From: MRBY01 sp943371005
Lineage (GTDB): Bacteria; Cyanobacteriota; Cyanobacteriia; Cyanobacteriales; MRBY01
Length of the DNA stretch: 64,000 nt
Reading direction: 5' to 3'
NCBI GenBank assembly: GCA_943371005.1
Contig: CALRTB020000002.1
Span: 248,001-312,000, forward strand
Part shown: positions 1-7,701 of the stretch, in pieces
Layout of the letters: each line of letters opens with the position of its first letter
Position numbering within the stretch: position 1 is the first letter of the stretch
Made by a program: the position numbers and the translations under genes
Notes under the pieces: generated by a model
Told to the model about the DNA's origin: nothing
What the model saw: only the letters and a program-made list of their open reading frames with translations
Databases searched by the model: none

Positions 1-1529
1 GAACCCTCTTTGGCGATAATTTCTTTGACGTGGTTAATGGTGGTTTCATTTAACAATGCTTCCCCGGTTTCTGCGTCATAAAAAACAGGAATCGGGACGC
101 CCCAATTACGTTGCCGAGAAATACACCAGTCACTGCGATCGCCAACCATGGCCGTAATCCGATTTTCTCCCTGAGCGGGAATCCACCGCACCCCCTTAAT
201 TGCTTTGAGGGCTTCATCCCGGAACCCTTCCACAGAGGCGAACCACTGTTCTGTGGCCCGGAAAATCGTCGGTTTTTTGGTACGCCAATCGTAGGGATAT
301 TTGTGTTGGTAGGCTTCTTGTTTTAAAAGAGCGCGTTTTTCCGTTAAAGCCGCGATGATTGCGTTGTTTGCTCCGTCGAGAACATTTAAGCCCGCAAATT
401 CGCCGGCTTCTTCGGTGAGGGTACCTTCTGCATCTACCGGGGAAAGGATCGGCAAACCATATTTCTGGCCCGTGATGTAGTCCTCCTGACCATGGCCTGG
501 CGCAGTGTGAACGAGGCCCGTCCCGGATTCCGTTGTGATGTAATCACCACCAGCCACCACCGGACTTTGGCGATCGTAGAGGGGATGCTGATAGGTGCAA
601 TGTTCAAGGATTTCCCCTTTAAAGCTGGTTTTAACTGTTAAGGCAGCGTCAAAGGTTTTCGTTAAACTTTCTGCGAGATCCTTGGCGACGACGAGATATT
701 TCTGAGCACACAGGTTGCCGTCGGTTTCCACCACAGCGTATTCCAGGGCCGGGTTGATCGCCACAGCTAAGTTACCGGGCAATGTCCAAGGGGTTGTTGT
801 CCAGATCGCCACGCCTAAACTGTCGGCAAACTCGCCTAAAACAGCTACCGCTTCAGGACTTAGATCTGTGATCGGCAAAGAGACATAAATACTTTGGGAG
901 GTGTGGCCTTCGGGATATTCGAGTTCTGCCTCGGCGAGGGCTGTTTGGGAACTGGGGCTCCAATGAACGGGCTTTAGGCCGCGATAGATATAGCCTTTAA
1001 GGGCCATGTCGCCAAATACGCCAATTTGAGCCGCTTCGTATTCTGGGGTGAGGGTGAGATAAGGATTTTCCCAATCGCCCCAAACGCCATACCGTTGAAA
1101 TCCCGCTGCTTGGGCTTTTTGGGTTTTGAGGGCAAAGTCACGGGCCTTGTAGCGCAGTTTGAGGGGCGTGAGATTTTGTCGGGCATCGGCGCTGAGATTT
1201 TGCAGTACTTTTAATTCGATGGGTAAACCGTGACAATCCCAACCGGGGACATAGTGGGTTTTATAGCCTTTTAAGAGCTTGTACTTATTGATAATGTCCT
1301 TCAGTACCTTGTTTAGGGCGTGGCCCATGTGGAGGTCACCGTTGGCATAGGGGGGGCCATCATGCAGCGTAAAGAAGTCTTTGGGGTTATTCTGCGCTAG
1401 GTCTTCGTAAATGCGGTTTTCTTGCCAGAATTTTTGGATTTCTGGTTCTTTTTGGGGAGCATTCGCCCGCATATTAAAGGTGGTTTTTGGCAAATTAACG
1501 GTATCTTTGTAGCTCTTTGCGTCTGTCAC
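1..1529 (-). CDS. ileS: Isoleucyl-tRNA synthetase, N-terminal part (cut by window edge)
   Basis: Class I aminoacyl-tRNA synthetase that charges tRNA-Ile in the cytoplasm. About 509 codons are visible, roughly the first half of a protein that is usually near 950 residues; the rest lies left of the window. The HIGH-type motif PYANGDLHMGH falls at residues 60-70. A WTTTPWTLPGN segment, typical of the CP1 editing domain of IleRS, follows in the middle. The reading frame begins at a GTG (1527-1529) followed by TDAKSYKDTVNLPKT, the conserved N-terminus; no ATG lies in a sensible place upstream. The gene stands alone with about 150 bases to the next remnant. The identification is secure; only the start codon choice is slightly uncertain. 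Confidence 0.96.
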   Translation of the reverse strand, partial: MTDAKSYKDTVNLPKTTFNMRANAPQKEPEIQKFWQENRIYEDLAQNNPKDFFTLHDGPPYANGDLHMGHALNKVLKDIINKYKLLKGYKTHYVPGWDCHGLPIELKVLQNLSADARQNLTPLKLRYKARDFALKTQKAQAAGFQRYGVWGDWENPYLTLTPEYEAAQIGVFGDMALKGYIYRGLKPVHWSPSSQTALAEAELEYPEGHTSQSIYVSLPITDLSPEAVAVLGEFADSLGVAIWTTTPWTLPGNLAVAINPALEYAVVETDGNLCAQKYLVVAKDLAESLTKTFDAALTVKTSFKGEILEHCTYQHPLYDRQSPVVAGGDYITTESGTGLVHTAPGHGQEDYITGQKYGLPILSPVDAEGTLTEEAGEFAGLNVLDGANNAIIAALTEKRALLKQEAYQHKYPYDWRTKKPTIFRATEQWFASVEGFRDEALKAIKGVRWIPAQGENRITAMVGDRSDWCISRQRNWGVPIPVFYDAETGEALLNETTINHVKEIIAKEG

Positions 1530-1682
1530 GGTGGCTGTGGTGGCTGATGTTTACAAATGTTTGCTATGGCTGATTTTAACTTGCCATGGCTTTTCCCGTG
1601 AATCTTGCGACGGAAAGGCGATCGCCCCTGCCCCAGGGTTTACCAATAAAATGGAAGGCGATCAGTAACGGAGATCAAGGCG

Positions 1683-1781
1683 ATGCTGACGAAACAACGG
1701 GCGGATCGGGTACTGCTGAGTAATATCAGTTGGCAGCAGTTTGAAAATATCCTGCACCAACGAAGTGTTGTACCGCTGTAA
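1683..1781 (+). pseudogene. N-terminal stub of a Uma2/DUF820-family endonuclease gene
   Basis: A 32-codon frame starting MLTKQRADRVLLSNISWQQF matches my recollection of the first residues of cyanobacterial Uma2 (DUF820) restriction-like nucleases, which are normally around 190 residues. It stops at TAA just where the family would continue, and no downstream continuation is visible in any frame. A second short frame (ATG at 1788, 23 codons) follows and is not recognised. The stub lies alone in the gap between ileS and the cytochrome gene. I read it as the remains of a deleted gene. The family assignment rests on about 25 residues, so it is tentative. Confidence 0.45.
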
Positions 1782-1871
1782 GTAAAGATGCTGAAAGATG
1801 CTTTACTAGCAATTCAAGGGGAAAGCAGCGATGATGAACAGTCTTTGCCAACTTACCCTTGACGCTTGAAG

Positions 1872-2591
1872 CTAGTACTTAAACAGCGGAATAATCCAGG
1901 CAGCAACGATACTCACCAAAATTGCAATTTCCAGGACGATCATCGCTGTTATTGGTTGGAACCATCTGATCCAAGCTCCTTGCTGAACCTGTGACCAACA
2001 CTGAGAGATATGGGCTGGCCAGAGAGTGGGGCTATCTTTGTCACGAAACTTCCAGGTCAGCATAGAGAGTAGTAATGGGGAGCCGCCAACCTTGGCATTC
2101 ATCAACAGGTGCAACGCGATCGCGCCCACCATCACCAACCACGAAACCAGATGAGCATAATACCAGAAATGATGTAACTCTCCTTCGGGCAACCAGGTCT
2201 CGTCCATCATCTTGCCGCTGAACAGGGCAAAGGTTAAGGCCAGCAGGGCCAGGGTGTTGGTCACACGATTCAAGGTGTACCACCAGATGGGTTTGCCTAC
2301 CTGAGTCAACTTGCTCAGAGAATCAGACTGCATCAGCCGCTTCTGTCCCCGGTGAAAGGCATAGATCACAAAAGCCGGGAATACCAGCAAAGTCCATAAT
2401 CCAAAGGTGCCGTGGATCCCCTCAATGTTCTGATAAGCGGGCAGGGGAATGCGTCCCCAGCGCCCGTCGTAGGTGTCGTAGGTCCAATAGGCCGTCAGAA
2501 TTGCGGCAATCAGGCACAGTCCCGTCAGGCCATGCAAAACCCGCAGGAGGAACGGTTGATAGGGACGGGAGGGGGAAGTCTTCTTGATCAT
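1872..2591 (-). CDS. b-type cytochrome, cytochrome b/b561-like membrane protein
   Basis: 239-residue integral membrane protein with four to five hydrophobic segments. Histidines sit where heme-binding pairs occur in cytochrome b561 and di-heme cytochrome b families: LHGLTG near residue 20, GIHGTFGLW near 59, HHFWYYAHLVSW near 140-150 and ALHLLMN near 160. Its role is probably electron transfer across the membrane; donor and acceptor cannot be told. It lies 59 bases downstream of the Mn2+ exporter gene on the same strand with no terminator between, so it is probably co-transcribed under the same manganese riboswitch. The family assignment is fairly sure, the specific function is not. Confidence 0.7.
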   Translation of the reverse strand: MIKKTSPSRPYQPFLLRVLHGLTGLCLIAAILTAYWTYDTYDGRWGRIPLPAYQNIEGIHGTFGLWTLLVFPAFVIYAFHRGQKRLMQSDSLSKLTQVGKPIWWYTLNRVTNTLALLALTFALFSGKMMDETWLPEGELHHFWYYAHLVSWLVMVGAIALHLLMNAKVGGSPLLLSMLTWKFRDKDSPTLWPAHISQCWSQVQQGAWIRWFQPITAMIVLEIAILVSIVAAWIIPLFKY

Positions 2592-2650
2592 CGTTTTAGT
2601 GAATTGGATCTAAGGTTGAATCAAACGTCTCAAGCAATAACAGGTGATAA

Positions 2651-3274
2651 TTAAGCGCTTTCTATGGCAGCAAGGATGCCAAAACCGATAAACAAGGCAC
2701 CACCCAGAGCTGTCATCAGGCGCTCGGAAATGCTCCCAGCAATGAGTTTGCCGCAGGCTACTGCAATAGCGGCACAGATAGCATGTCCTAGGATGGCTCC
2801 CAACAGCACACCATAGGGATGGTGGGAAGAGGCCAGGGTAATGGTGGCTATTTGGGTGCGATCGCCCCATTCGGCAACAAAAGTGAGGGTAAAGGCCTCC
2901 ATTAACACGGATCTAGCCGACCAAGTGGCGATGCTCAGCTCTCGCTGCTCAACCGCTTCCAGGGCTTCGGCCTGTTCCCCATCTAGAGTCTCTTTACGAG
3001 ACATGCGGCTCGCATCATAAAGCAGTTTTAACCCGAAGCCAATAAACAGAGCTACGGCAATGCCTTGAACATAGTGTTTGGGAAAAAATGATGCTAGTTG
3101 ACCAATCCAGACCGACAATAAGGTCATGGCCGCCAACGCCGTCGTTACACCCAGAAATACCCACCGCCGGGGATGGCGCATGGCTAAAATAGCGCCAATA
3201 AAAAAGGTTTTGTCGCCGAGTTCTGACAGCGTAATCAGTAACAACCCGGATGTAAATCCTGTCAAAAAGTTCAT
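2651..3274 (-). CDS. TMEM165/GDT1 family (UPF0016) manganese exporter
   Basis: 207-residue membrane protein with six predicted helices in two similar halves. Each half carries the family signature E-x-G-D-[KR]-[ST]: ELGDKT at residues 18-23 and EWGDRT near 138. Family members exchange Mn2+ or Ca2+ for protons; the cyanobacterial members (Synechocystis Mnx and relatives) protect cells from excess Mn2+. A manganese-riboswitch-like leader lies directly upstream, which strongly supports Mn2+ as substrate. The start ATG has a GGAG six bases upstream; this Shine-Dalgarno lies in the loop side of a small CTACT/AGTAG hairpin. The length is usual for the two-repeat form. Membrane location (plasma or thylakoid) cannot be decided. 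Confidence 0.88.
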   Translation of the reverse strand: MNFLTGFTSGLLLITLSELGDKTFFIGAILAMRHPRRWVFLGVTTALAAMTLLSVWIGQLASFFPKHYVQGIAVALFIGFGLKLLYDASRMSRKETLDGEQAEALEAVEQRELSIATWSARSVLMEAFTLTFVAEWGDRTQIATITLASSHHPYGVLLGAILGHAICAAIAVACGKLIAGSISERLMTALGGALFIGFGILAAIESA

Positions 3275-3320
3275 GCACTACTCCAGCTAGTAGCGAGTTG
3301 AGCAGGCATGACGGACATCT

Positions 3321-3470
3321 AAAAAGACCCCACCAAGCCCACTCTTCTCGTGGACTCAGTGAAGGTCTCGCTGACAAATTAGAAAGCTAATTTGCTACCT
3401 GAACCAGGCTCATCGCCAGTATGTTGATTCAGATAACGGGCTGATATAGCCCAAGCTACTCCCCTTCAAC
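3321..3470 (-). ncRNA. yybP-ykoY-type manganese riboswitch with overlapping intrinsic terminator
   Basis: Read on the minus strand, the leader starts AAGGGGAGTAGC (3455-3466) and later contains GTCAGCGAGACC, both close to the yybP-ykoY consensus. GAAGG (3463-3467) can pair with CCTTC (3361-3365) to form P1. The same CCTTC is the 5' side of a 17-bp hairpin with one bulge (3326-3367) followed by five U residues (3321-3325). Aptamer folding and termination are therefore mutually exclusive, as expected for an ON switch: Mn2+ binding stabilises P1 and permits read-through into the exporter gene 47 bases downstream. The class assignment comes from remembered consensus; the pairing was worked out from the sequence. 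Confidence 0.82.
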
Positions 3471-3481
3471 AATTTAGAAAA

Positions 3482-3980
3482 TATCACAATCTGGGCAGAA
3501 ATGGTAGAGGATGGAGAAAACCAGAACCTCCATCTCAAGCGGTACAACTAGTGATTATGCAGAAAAAGTCCACCTAAAATGCCTCACAGTACTTTTATTT
3601 GGAATAATTCCGCATAAAATCTCAATTAGGAATGTTATACGGACGACATCCATACAAGACAGTTATCCAGATACTGTACAGACTTCATTTCCATCACAAA
3701 CAATAACCTCTGCATAAACTTCTGGATTTTTTCCGGGGAGTGATTAGCCTTAGCATAGTGACCCTGGCACTGGGCTTGATCAGAGCAAAAAGGCGTTAGG
3801 GTCATTCTTGAAAATAGACCATTGAGAGGTTGGGCGATCCGCTGCGCCCTTCGAGAGTGGGCGAAAACCCTCTAGGCCAAGCCAAAACTTGCGAATCATT
3901 GAGGACTGTTACGTTTCAGTTAAGGAATGGGGGCGATCGCCTAAACTATTCAGAAGCAATTTTTCATCTGAATTTTATTT
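3482..3980. other. Gene-poor intergenic region upstream of hemB
   Basis: About 500 bases without a convincing gene. The only open frame (3511-3717, 68 codons) has no recognisable product and no ribosome binding site. The region should hold the divergent promoters for the riboswitch transcript and hemB. Around 3834-3855 there is GGGCGATCCGCTGCGCCC, a GC-rich imperfect palindrome resembling small dispersed cyanobacterial repeats, in an otherwise AT-rich stretch. Confidence 0.5.
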
Positions 3981-3989
3981 TTGCCAACT

Positions 3990-4973
3990 ATGTTCCCTTC
4001 TAGCCGCCCCCGTCGCCTTCGCCAAAGTGAGTCGCTTCGCCGCATGGTGCGGGAAAATACCTTTACGGCCAATGATTTGATCTATCCCCTCTTTGCAGTG
4101 CCCGGAGAGGCGATCGCCAACGAAGTAAAGTCGATGCCCGGCGTGTACCAATTGTCCATCGACAAAATTGTCACCGAGGCCAAGGAAGTTTGGGAACTGG
4201 GCATTCCGGCGGTGATTTTGTTTGGCATTCCCCCCGAAAAAGATAACGATGCAACGGGGGCCTGGCACGATTGCGGCATTGTCCAGAAGGCAACGACAGC
4301 GATCAAGGAAGCAATCCCGGAAATGACCGTGATTAATGACACTTGTCTCTGTGAATATACACCCCACGGTCACTGCGGCTACCTGCAAACCGGAGACTTA
4401 ACCGGGCGAGTATTAAACGATCCGACCCTGGAACTGCTCAAAAAAACCGCTGTGTCTCAGGCGAAAGCTGGGGCTGATATTATTGCGCCTTCGGGAATGA
4501 TGGATGGTTTCGTCGCGGCGATTCGTGAAGGTTTAGATGAAGCTGGGTTCACCGATATCCCGATCATGGGTTATTCCGCAAAATATGCCTCAGCTTACTA
4601 TGGCCCCTTCCGGGATGTGGCCGAATCTGCCCCCCAATTTGGCGATCGCCGCACCTACCAGATGGATCCGGGCAATAGCCGCGAAGCCCTCAAGGAAGTG
4701 GAACTCGACATTCTCGAAGGGGTGGATTTCGTCATGGTAAAACCGGCCCTTGCTTACATGGACATCATTTGGCGGGTCAAGGAAATGACCAATCTCCCCG
4801 TAGCCGCCTATAACGTATCTGGGGAATATTCCATGGTGAAAGCTGGGGCTTTAAATGGTTGGATCGACGAGAAAAAAGTCGTTTTAGAAACCCTCACCAG
4901 CTTTAAGCGGGCGGGCGCAGATCTAATCCTCACCTACCACGCAAAAGACGCTGTGCGGTGGTTGGCAGAATAA
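3990..4973 (+). CDS. hemB: Porphobilinogen synthase (delta-aminolevulinic acid dehydratase)
   Basis: Condenses two 5-aminolevulinate molecules to porphobilinogen, the common step to heme, chlorophyll and bilins. The 327-residue protein has the usual length. The Schiff-base lysine is in MVKPALAYMD (about residue 251) and the second active-site lysine in YSAKYASAYYGPF (about 197). The metal-binding cysteines CLCEYTPHGHC are of the zinc-type arrangement. I chose ATG at 3990 (MFPSSRPRRLRQ) over an in-frame TTG at 3981 because it matches the family start. A terminator-like hairpin lies at 5029-5056. Identification is secure. Confidence 0.97.
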   Translation: MFPSSRPRRLRQSESLRRMVRENTFTANDLIYPLFAVPGEAIANEVKSMPGVYQLSIDKIVTEAKEVWELGIPAVILFGIPPEKDNDATGAWHDCGIVQKATTAIKEAIPEMTVINDTCLCEYTPHGHCGYLQTGDLTGRVLNDPTLELLKKTAVSQAKAGADIIAPSGMMDGFVAAIREGLDEAGFTDIPIMGYSAKYASAYYGPFRDVAESAPQFGDRRTYQMDPGNSREALKEVELDILEGVDFVMVKPALAYMDIIWRVKEMTNLPVAAYNVSGEYSMVKAGALNGWIDEKKVVLETLTSFKRAGADLILTYHAKDAVRWLAE

Positions 4974-5028
4974 ACAGCATTTTGGCTTGGGGTATATTTC
5001 CTCCGAGAGAATAAACAATGAACCATGG

Positions 5029-5056
5029 GGACACTTTCGAGTTGTCCTCTTTTTTT
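5029..5056 (+). terminator. Probable terminator of hemB
   Basis: GGACAC and GTTGTCC form a short stem with one bulge around TTTCGA, followed by TCTTTTTTT. It lies about 55 bases after the hemB stop. Confidence 0.6.
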
Positions 5057-5060
5057 GATC

Positions 5061-5089
5061 AAAAAAAAGCCCCATACATTGTACGGAGC
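5061..5089 (-). terminator. Intrinsic terminator of the LCCL-domain gene
   Basis: On the minus strand GCTCCGTA pairs with TATGGGGC across a CAATG loop (8 bp, with wobble pairs) and is followed by eight U residues. It lies 26 bases past the stop of the gene ending at 5115. Together with the hemB terminator it separates two converging genes. Confidence 0.82.
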
Positions 5090-5114
5090 CAAATTTTTTA
5101 GGGAACATTAACAA

Positions 5115-5570
5115 CTATTTCACTTCGAAGCTACCGCCCCAAGGCCCATAACTAGCAGTCGCAATGCCGTTGCGTTCTGTGCCGACAAAATCCGTTTGGG
5201 AGCCCAGCACTTTGATCGTGACACTACCGCCGGTGCTTGGTTCTACCAGACCTGCGTGGGCGGCTGCCGTACAAATGGATGAGCCATCGCTGTAGATATC
5301 CGTCCCCCAAATTTTTTCCGTGGGTTGTCCCGCCGGACAAATCACACTTAAAGTCTGCCCTACCTGGTTCCGCAGACCCAGCATCCCTGGGGTTGTTTCC
5401 CAGTCAATGGCTCGGACTTTAGCCGTTTGGGTGCTCGGCTGGTGATGGCTGATCTGGGTACTGGGTTGGTGGTGGGCTACGGTTGGTGCAGGGTTATGGT
5501 GGGCACGGGTGGCAACGGGGGCGATCGCCAACCCCAAAAACACACAACTGCCAAAGGTCAAATACTTCAT
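5115..5570 (-). CDS. Secreted LCCL-domain protein with His-His repeats
   Basis: 151-residue exported protein. Residues 1-23 form a signal peptide (hydrophobic core, cleavage near ATRA-HH). Next comes a three-unit tandem repeat of nine residues beginning HHNPAPTVA, HHQPSTQIS, HHQPSTQTA (about 24-50). The rest matches an LCCL domain: GQTLSVICPAG, IWGTDIYSDGSSICTAAAHAG, and the end RNGIATASYGPWGGSF. LCCL domains are extracellular folds of uncertain function, possibly lipid or polysaccharide binding. I chose the ATG at 5570 rather than an upstream TTG at 5579. It lies 77 bases downstream of the guanidine hydrolase gene on the same strand, so it may be co-transcribed. Whether the His pairs bind metal is unknown. 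Confidence 0.75.
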   Translation of the reverse strand: MKYLTFGSCVFLGLAIAPVATRAHHNPAPTVAHHQPSTQISHHQPSTQTAKVRAIDWETTPGMLGLRNQVGQTLSVICPAGQPTEKIWGTDIYSDGSSICTAAAHAGLVEPSTGGSVTIKVLGSQTDFVGTERNGIATASYGPWGGSFEVK

Positions 5571-5647
5571 CGCAAACAATTATTCTAGAAAACACAGACA
5601 AACATCAGGCTTTGCCGCTAAAAAAACAGGACACTCTCCCTAAAAGT

Positions 5648-6820
5648 CTAAGTCCAAGCTTGATCCACTGCCATATTGGCTTCAGGGTGAATGTAGGCGG
5701 GCTTTTCCTTGCGGGGCAACTGGCCGGACAGAACGAGGTGAGCCATGGTGTCACAAATTACGCGGGTCGCCATCAGGGATGTAATATCACTAATGTCATA
5801 GGGCGGCGAAACCTCGACGATCTCCAAACCGCAGACGGGGGCATTCCGGACGATTTTTCCGAGGAGAGCCAGGGCTTCCCGGGGTAGCAGACCACCTGGT
5901 TCTGGCCAACCAGTACCAGGGACAAATCCCGCATCAATACAGTCAATGTCAAAACTGATGTACACGCAGTCCGTGCCATCTAGGGCGCGTTCTAGGGCAA
6001 ACTCCGCCGCCGCATCGATGCCCATTTCTGTGATGTCTGTCACTGTGAGAATATTGGTGGCCCGTTCCCGACAAACCTTGACCCCTTGCCGTGGCACCTG
6101 CCAACCGCCAATCCCCAACTGCACCAAATTTTTGGCGGGAGCATTGGCCATGTTGGTGGCGTGGAACCAAGGACAGGTGTGCATCCGCTCGTCTAGGTCT
6201 GTTTCTTGAGTATCCACATGGCGGTCAAAGTGAATAATGCCCACTTTTTTATCGCCTAAATGTCGACAAACCCCCCGTACCGTGGGAAAGCCGATGGAAT
6301 GATCGCCACCGAGAATAATCGGGAAGGCACCGGAACTGAATACATGGGCGACTCCTTTGGAAATTTGATCAAAGGATTTTTCATTATTAGCCGGAATCGT
6401 AAAGACATCCCCCACATCACAGAGGGTAATTTGCTCCCGGAGATCGATGCCCATCTCAAAGTTGTAGGGGGTATAGAGAGCCGAGATCCGTCGGATCCCC
6501 TGGGGGCCAAAGCGGGTGCCGGGGCGATAGGTGGTGCCAGAATCGTGGGGGACGCCAAGGATGGCCACGTCATATTCACCGACTTTACGGACATCTTCGA
6601 GATAAGGGGCCTTGAGGAAAGTATTGATCCCAGCGTAGTGGGGCAGTTCTCCCCGGGAAAAGGTGGGAATGCTGCGGTCTTTGATACTGGCGGCAGCCTC
6701 GAGGCCGTATTCCAGGCCCCGGTCTACTTCCTGTTGCCAACCGGTGAGGGGGAGGTGGGATTCTTTTTCGAGGGCCGCTTGGGCTTCACTGGGGGGACGA
6801 AAATTCGGTTGTTCACTCAT
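5648..6820 (-). CDS. gdmH: GdmH-type nickel-dependent guanidine hydrolase (ureohydrolase family)
   Basis: 390-residue member of the arginase/agmatinase family. Metal ligands are all present: GGDHS, the D-x-H-x-D motif as FDRHVD, and FDIDCID. Compared with ordinary agmatinases it has a long N-terminal extension (about 75 residues before the core) and GTGWPEPGG in the substrate loop. Length and these features match Synechocystis Sll1077, shown to split guanidine into urea and ammonium with Ni2+. HypA/HypB-like chaperones and an ABC importer in the same operon fit that role better than agmatinase. I chose ATG at 6820 (MSEQPNFRPPSEAQ), which gives the family length; the open frame continues upstream without support. 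Last enzyme gene of the operon. Confidence 0.88.
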   Translation of the reverse strand: MSEQPNFRPPSEAQAALEKESHLPLTGWQQEVDRGLEYGLEAAASIKDRSIPTFSRGELPHYAGINTFLKAPYLEDVRKVGEYDVAILGVPHDSGTTYRPGTRFGPQGIRRISALYTPYNFEMGIDLREQITLCDVGDVFTIPANNEKSFDQISKGVAHVFSSGAFPIILGGDHSIGFPTVRGVCRHLGDKKVGIIHFDRHVDTQETDLDERMHTCPWFHATNMANAPAKNLVQLGIGGWQVPRQGVKVCRERATNILTVTDITEMGIDAAAEFALERALDGTDCVYISFDIDCIDAGFVPGTGWPEPGGLLPREALALLGKIVRNAPVCGLEIVEVSPPYDISDITSLMATRVICDTMAHLVLSGQLPRKEKPAYIHPEANMAVDQAWT

Positions 6821-6917
6821 GGTGATCGTGCCTTTCTTGGGACGAATGTAGTTAACGATAGCAGTAACCAGGCAAATTCTTGGTTTTTGGGTCAATTACG
6901 CAAGATAGCTTTGCATT

Positions 6918-7694
6918 TTATGGTGTCTGTACTGCTTCTATGGGAGTTTCACGCATTAGTTGCATCACATGGTATTTGTAATCGATAAATTCAGGCGATC
7001 GCTTAATTTCGTAGCCATGGTGGTGGGAAAAATCCACTTTTAATTCTTCTTTGACACGCCCAGGGTGGGCCGCCATGACATAAATCCGTTGACCGAGGAA
7101 AATCGCTTCTTCGACATCGTGGGTAATCAAGAGAATGCTGGTCTCGGTTTGCTCCCAAATTTCTAGGAGAAATTGCTGCATATTTTCTTTAGTTAAAACA
7201 TCCAGGGCACCAAAGGGTTCATCCATTAATAAAATCTTTGGTTGGGAGGCAAGGGCGCGGGCGATCGCCACCCGTTGTTTCATCCCCCCAGAAAGCTGTT
7301 TTGGTAATGCTTCTTGGAAAGGCCCTAAACCGACCACATTGAGATAGTAATAGGCTCGTTCGTAACGCTCTTTTTTCGGCACCCCCTGCAATTTCAAGCC
7401 AAAGGTGACATTATCCAAAACAGAAAGCCAAGGATAGAGGGTGTAGCGTTGAAAAACCATGCCCCGGTCGGCCCCAGGCCCAATGATCTCCCGCTGGTCA
7501 ACGGTGACTTTGCCGGTACTCTGGGTTTCGAGGCCTGCAATGATCCTCAAGAGGGTAGATTTTCCGGAACCCGATGCGCCAACCACACAGACAAATTCGC
7601 CCCCTTCTACGTGGAGACTAATATTTTGGAGAGCGGTGATTTTTCCGTGGCGGGTTTGGAAAAATTTATGGACTTGATCAACTTCTAAATGCAT
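6918..7694 (-). CDS. ABC transporter ATPase of the guanidine import operon
   Basis: 258-residue ATPase of the nitrate/sulfonate/taurine (NrtD/SsuB/TauB) type. Walker A is GASGSGKST, the signature is LSGGMKQRVAIARAL and Walker B is ILLMDEPFGALD, followed by the H-loop LLITHDVEEA. It energises the permease encoded just upstream (7 bases away). Start ATG at 7694 (MHLEVDQVHKFF) is preferred; the frame extends upstream but overlaps the permease gene. The Synechocystis counterpart is the sll1080-1082 transporter next to sll1077. Substrate guanidine is inferred from context. Confidence 0.88.
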   Translation of the reverse strand: MHLEVDQVHKFFQTRHGKITALQNISLHVEGGEFVCVVGASGSGKSTLLRIIAGLETQSTGKVTVDQREIIGPGADRGMVFQRYTLYPWLSVLDNVTFGLKLQGVPKKERYERAYYYLNVVGLGPFQEALPKQLSGGMKQRVAIARALASQPKILLMDEPFGALDVLTKENMQQFLLEIWEQTETSILLITHDVEEAIFLGQRIYVMAAHPGRVKEELKVDFSHHHGYEIKRSPEFIDYKYHVMQLMRETPIEAVQTP

Positions 7695-7701
7695 GATGTT
7701 T

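Noticed and set aside
3511..3717. 68-codon open frame in the hemB upstream region
   Set aside because: No ribosome site, no recognisable sequence; probably noise.
6260..6988. 242-codon open frame antisense to gdmH
   Set aside because: Opposite strand of a well-supported enzyme gene, low-complexity translation, no known motifs.
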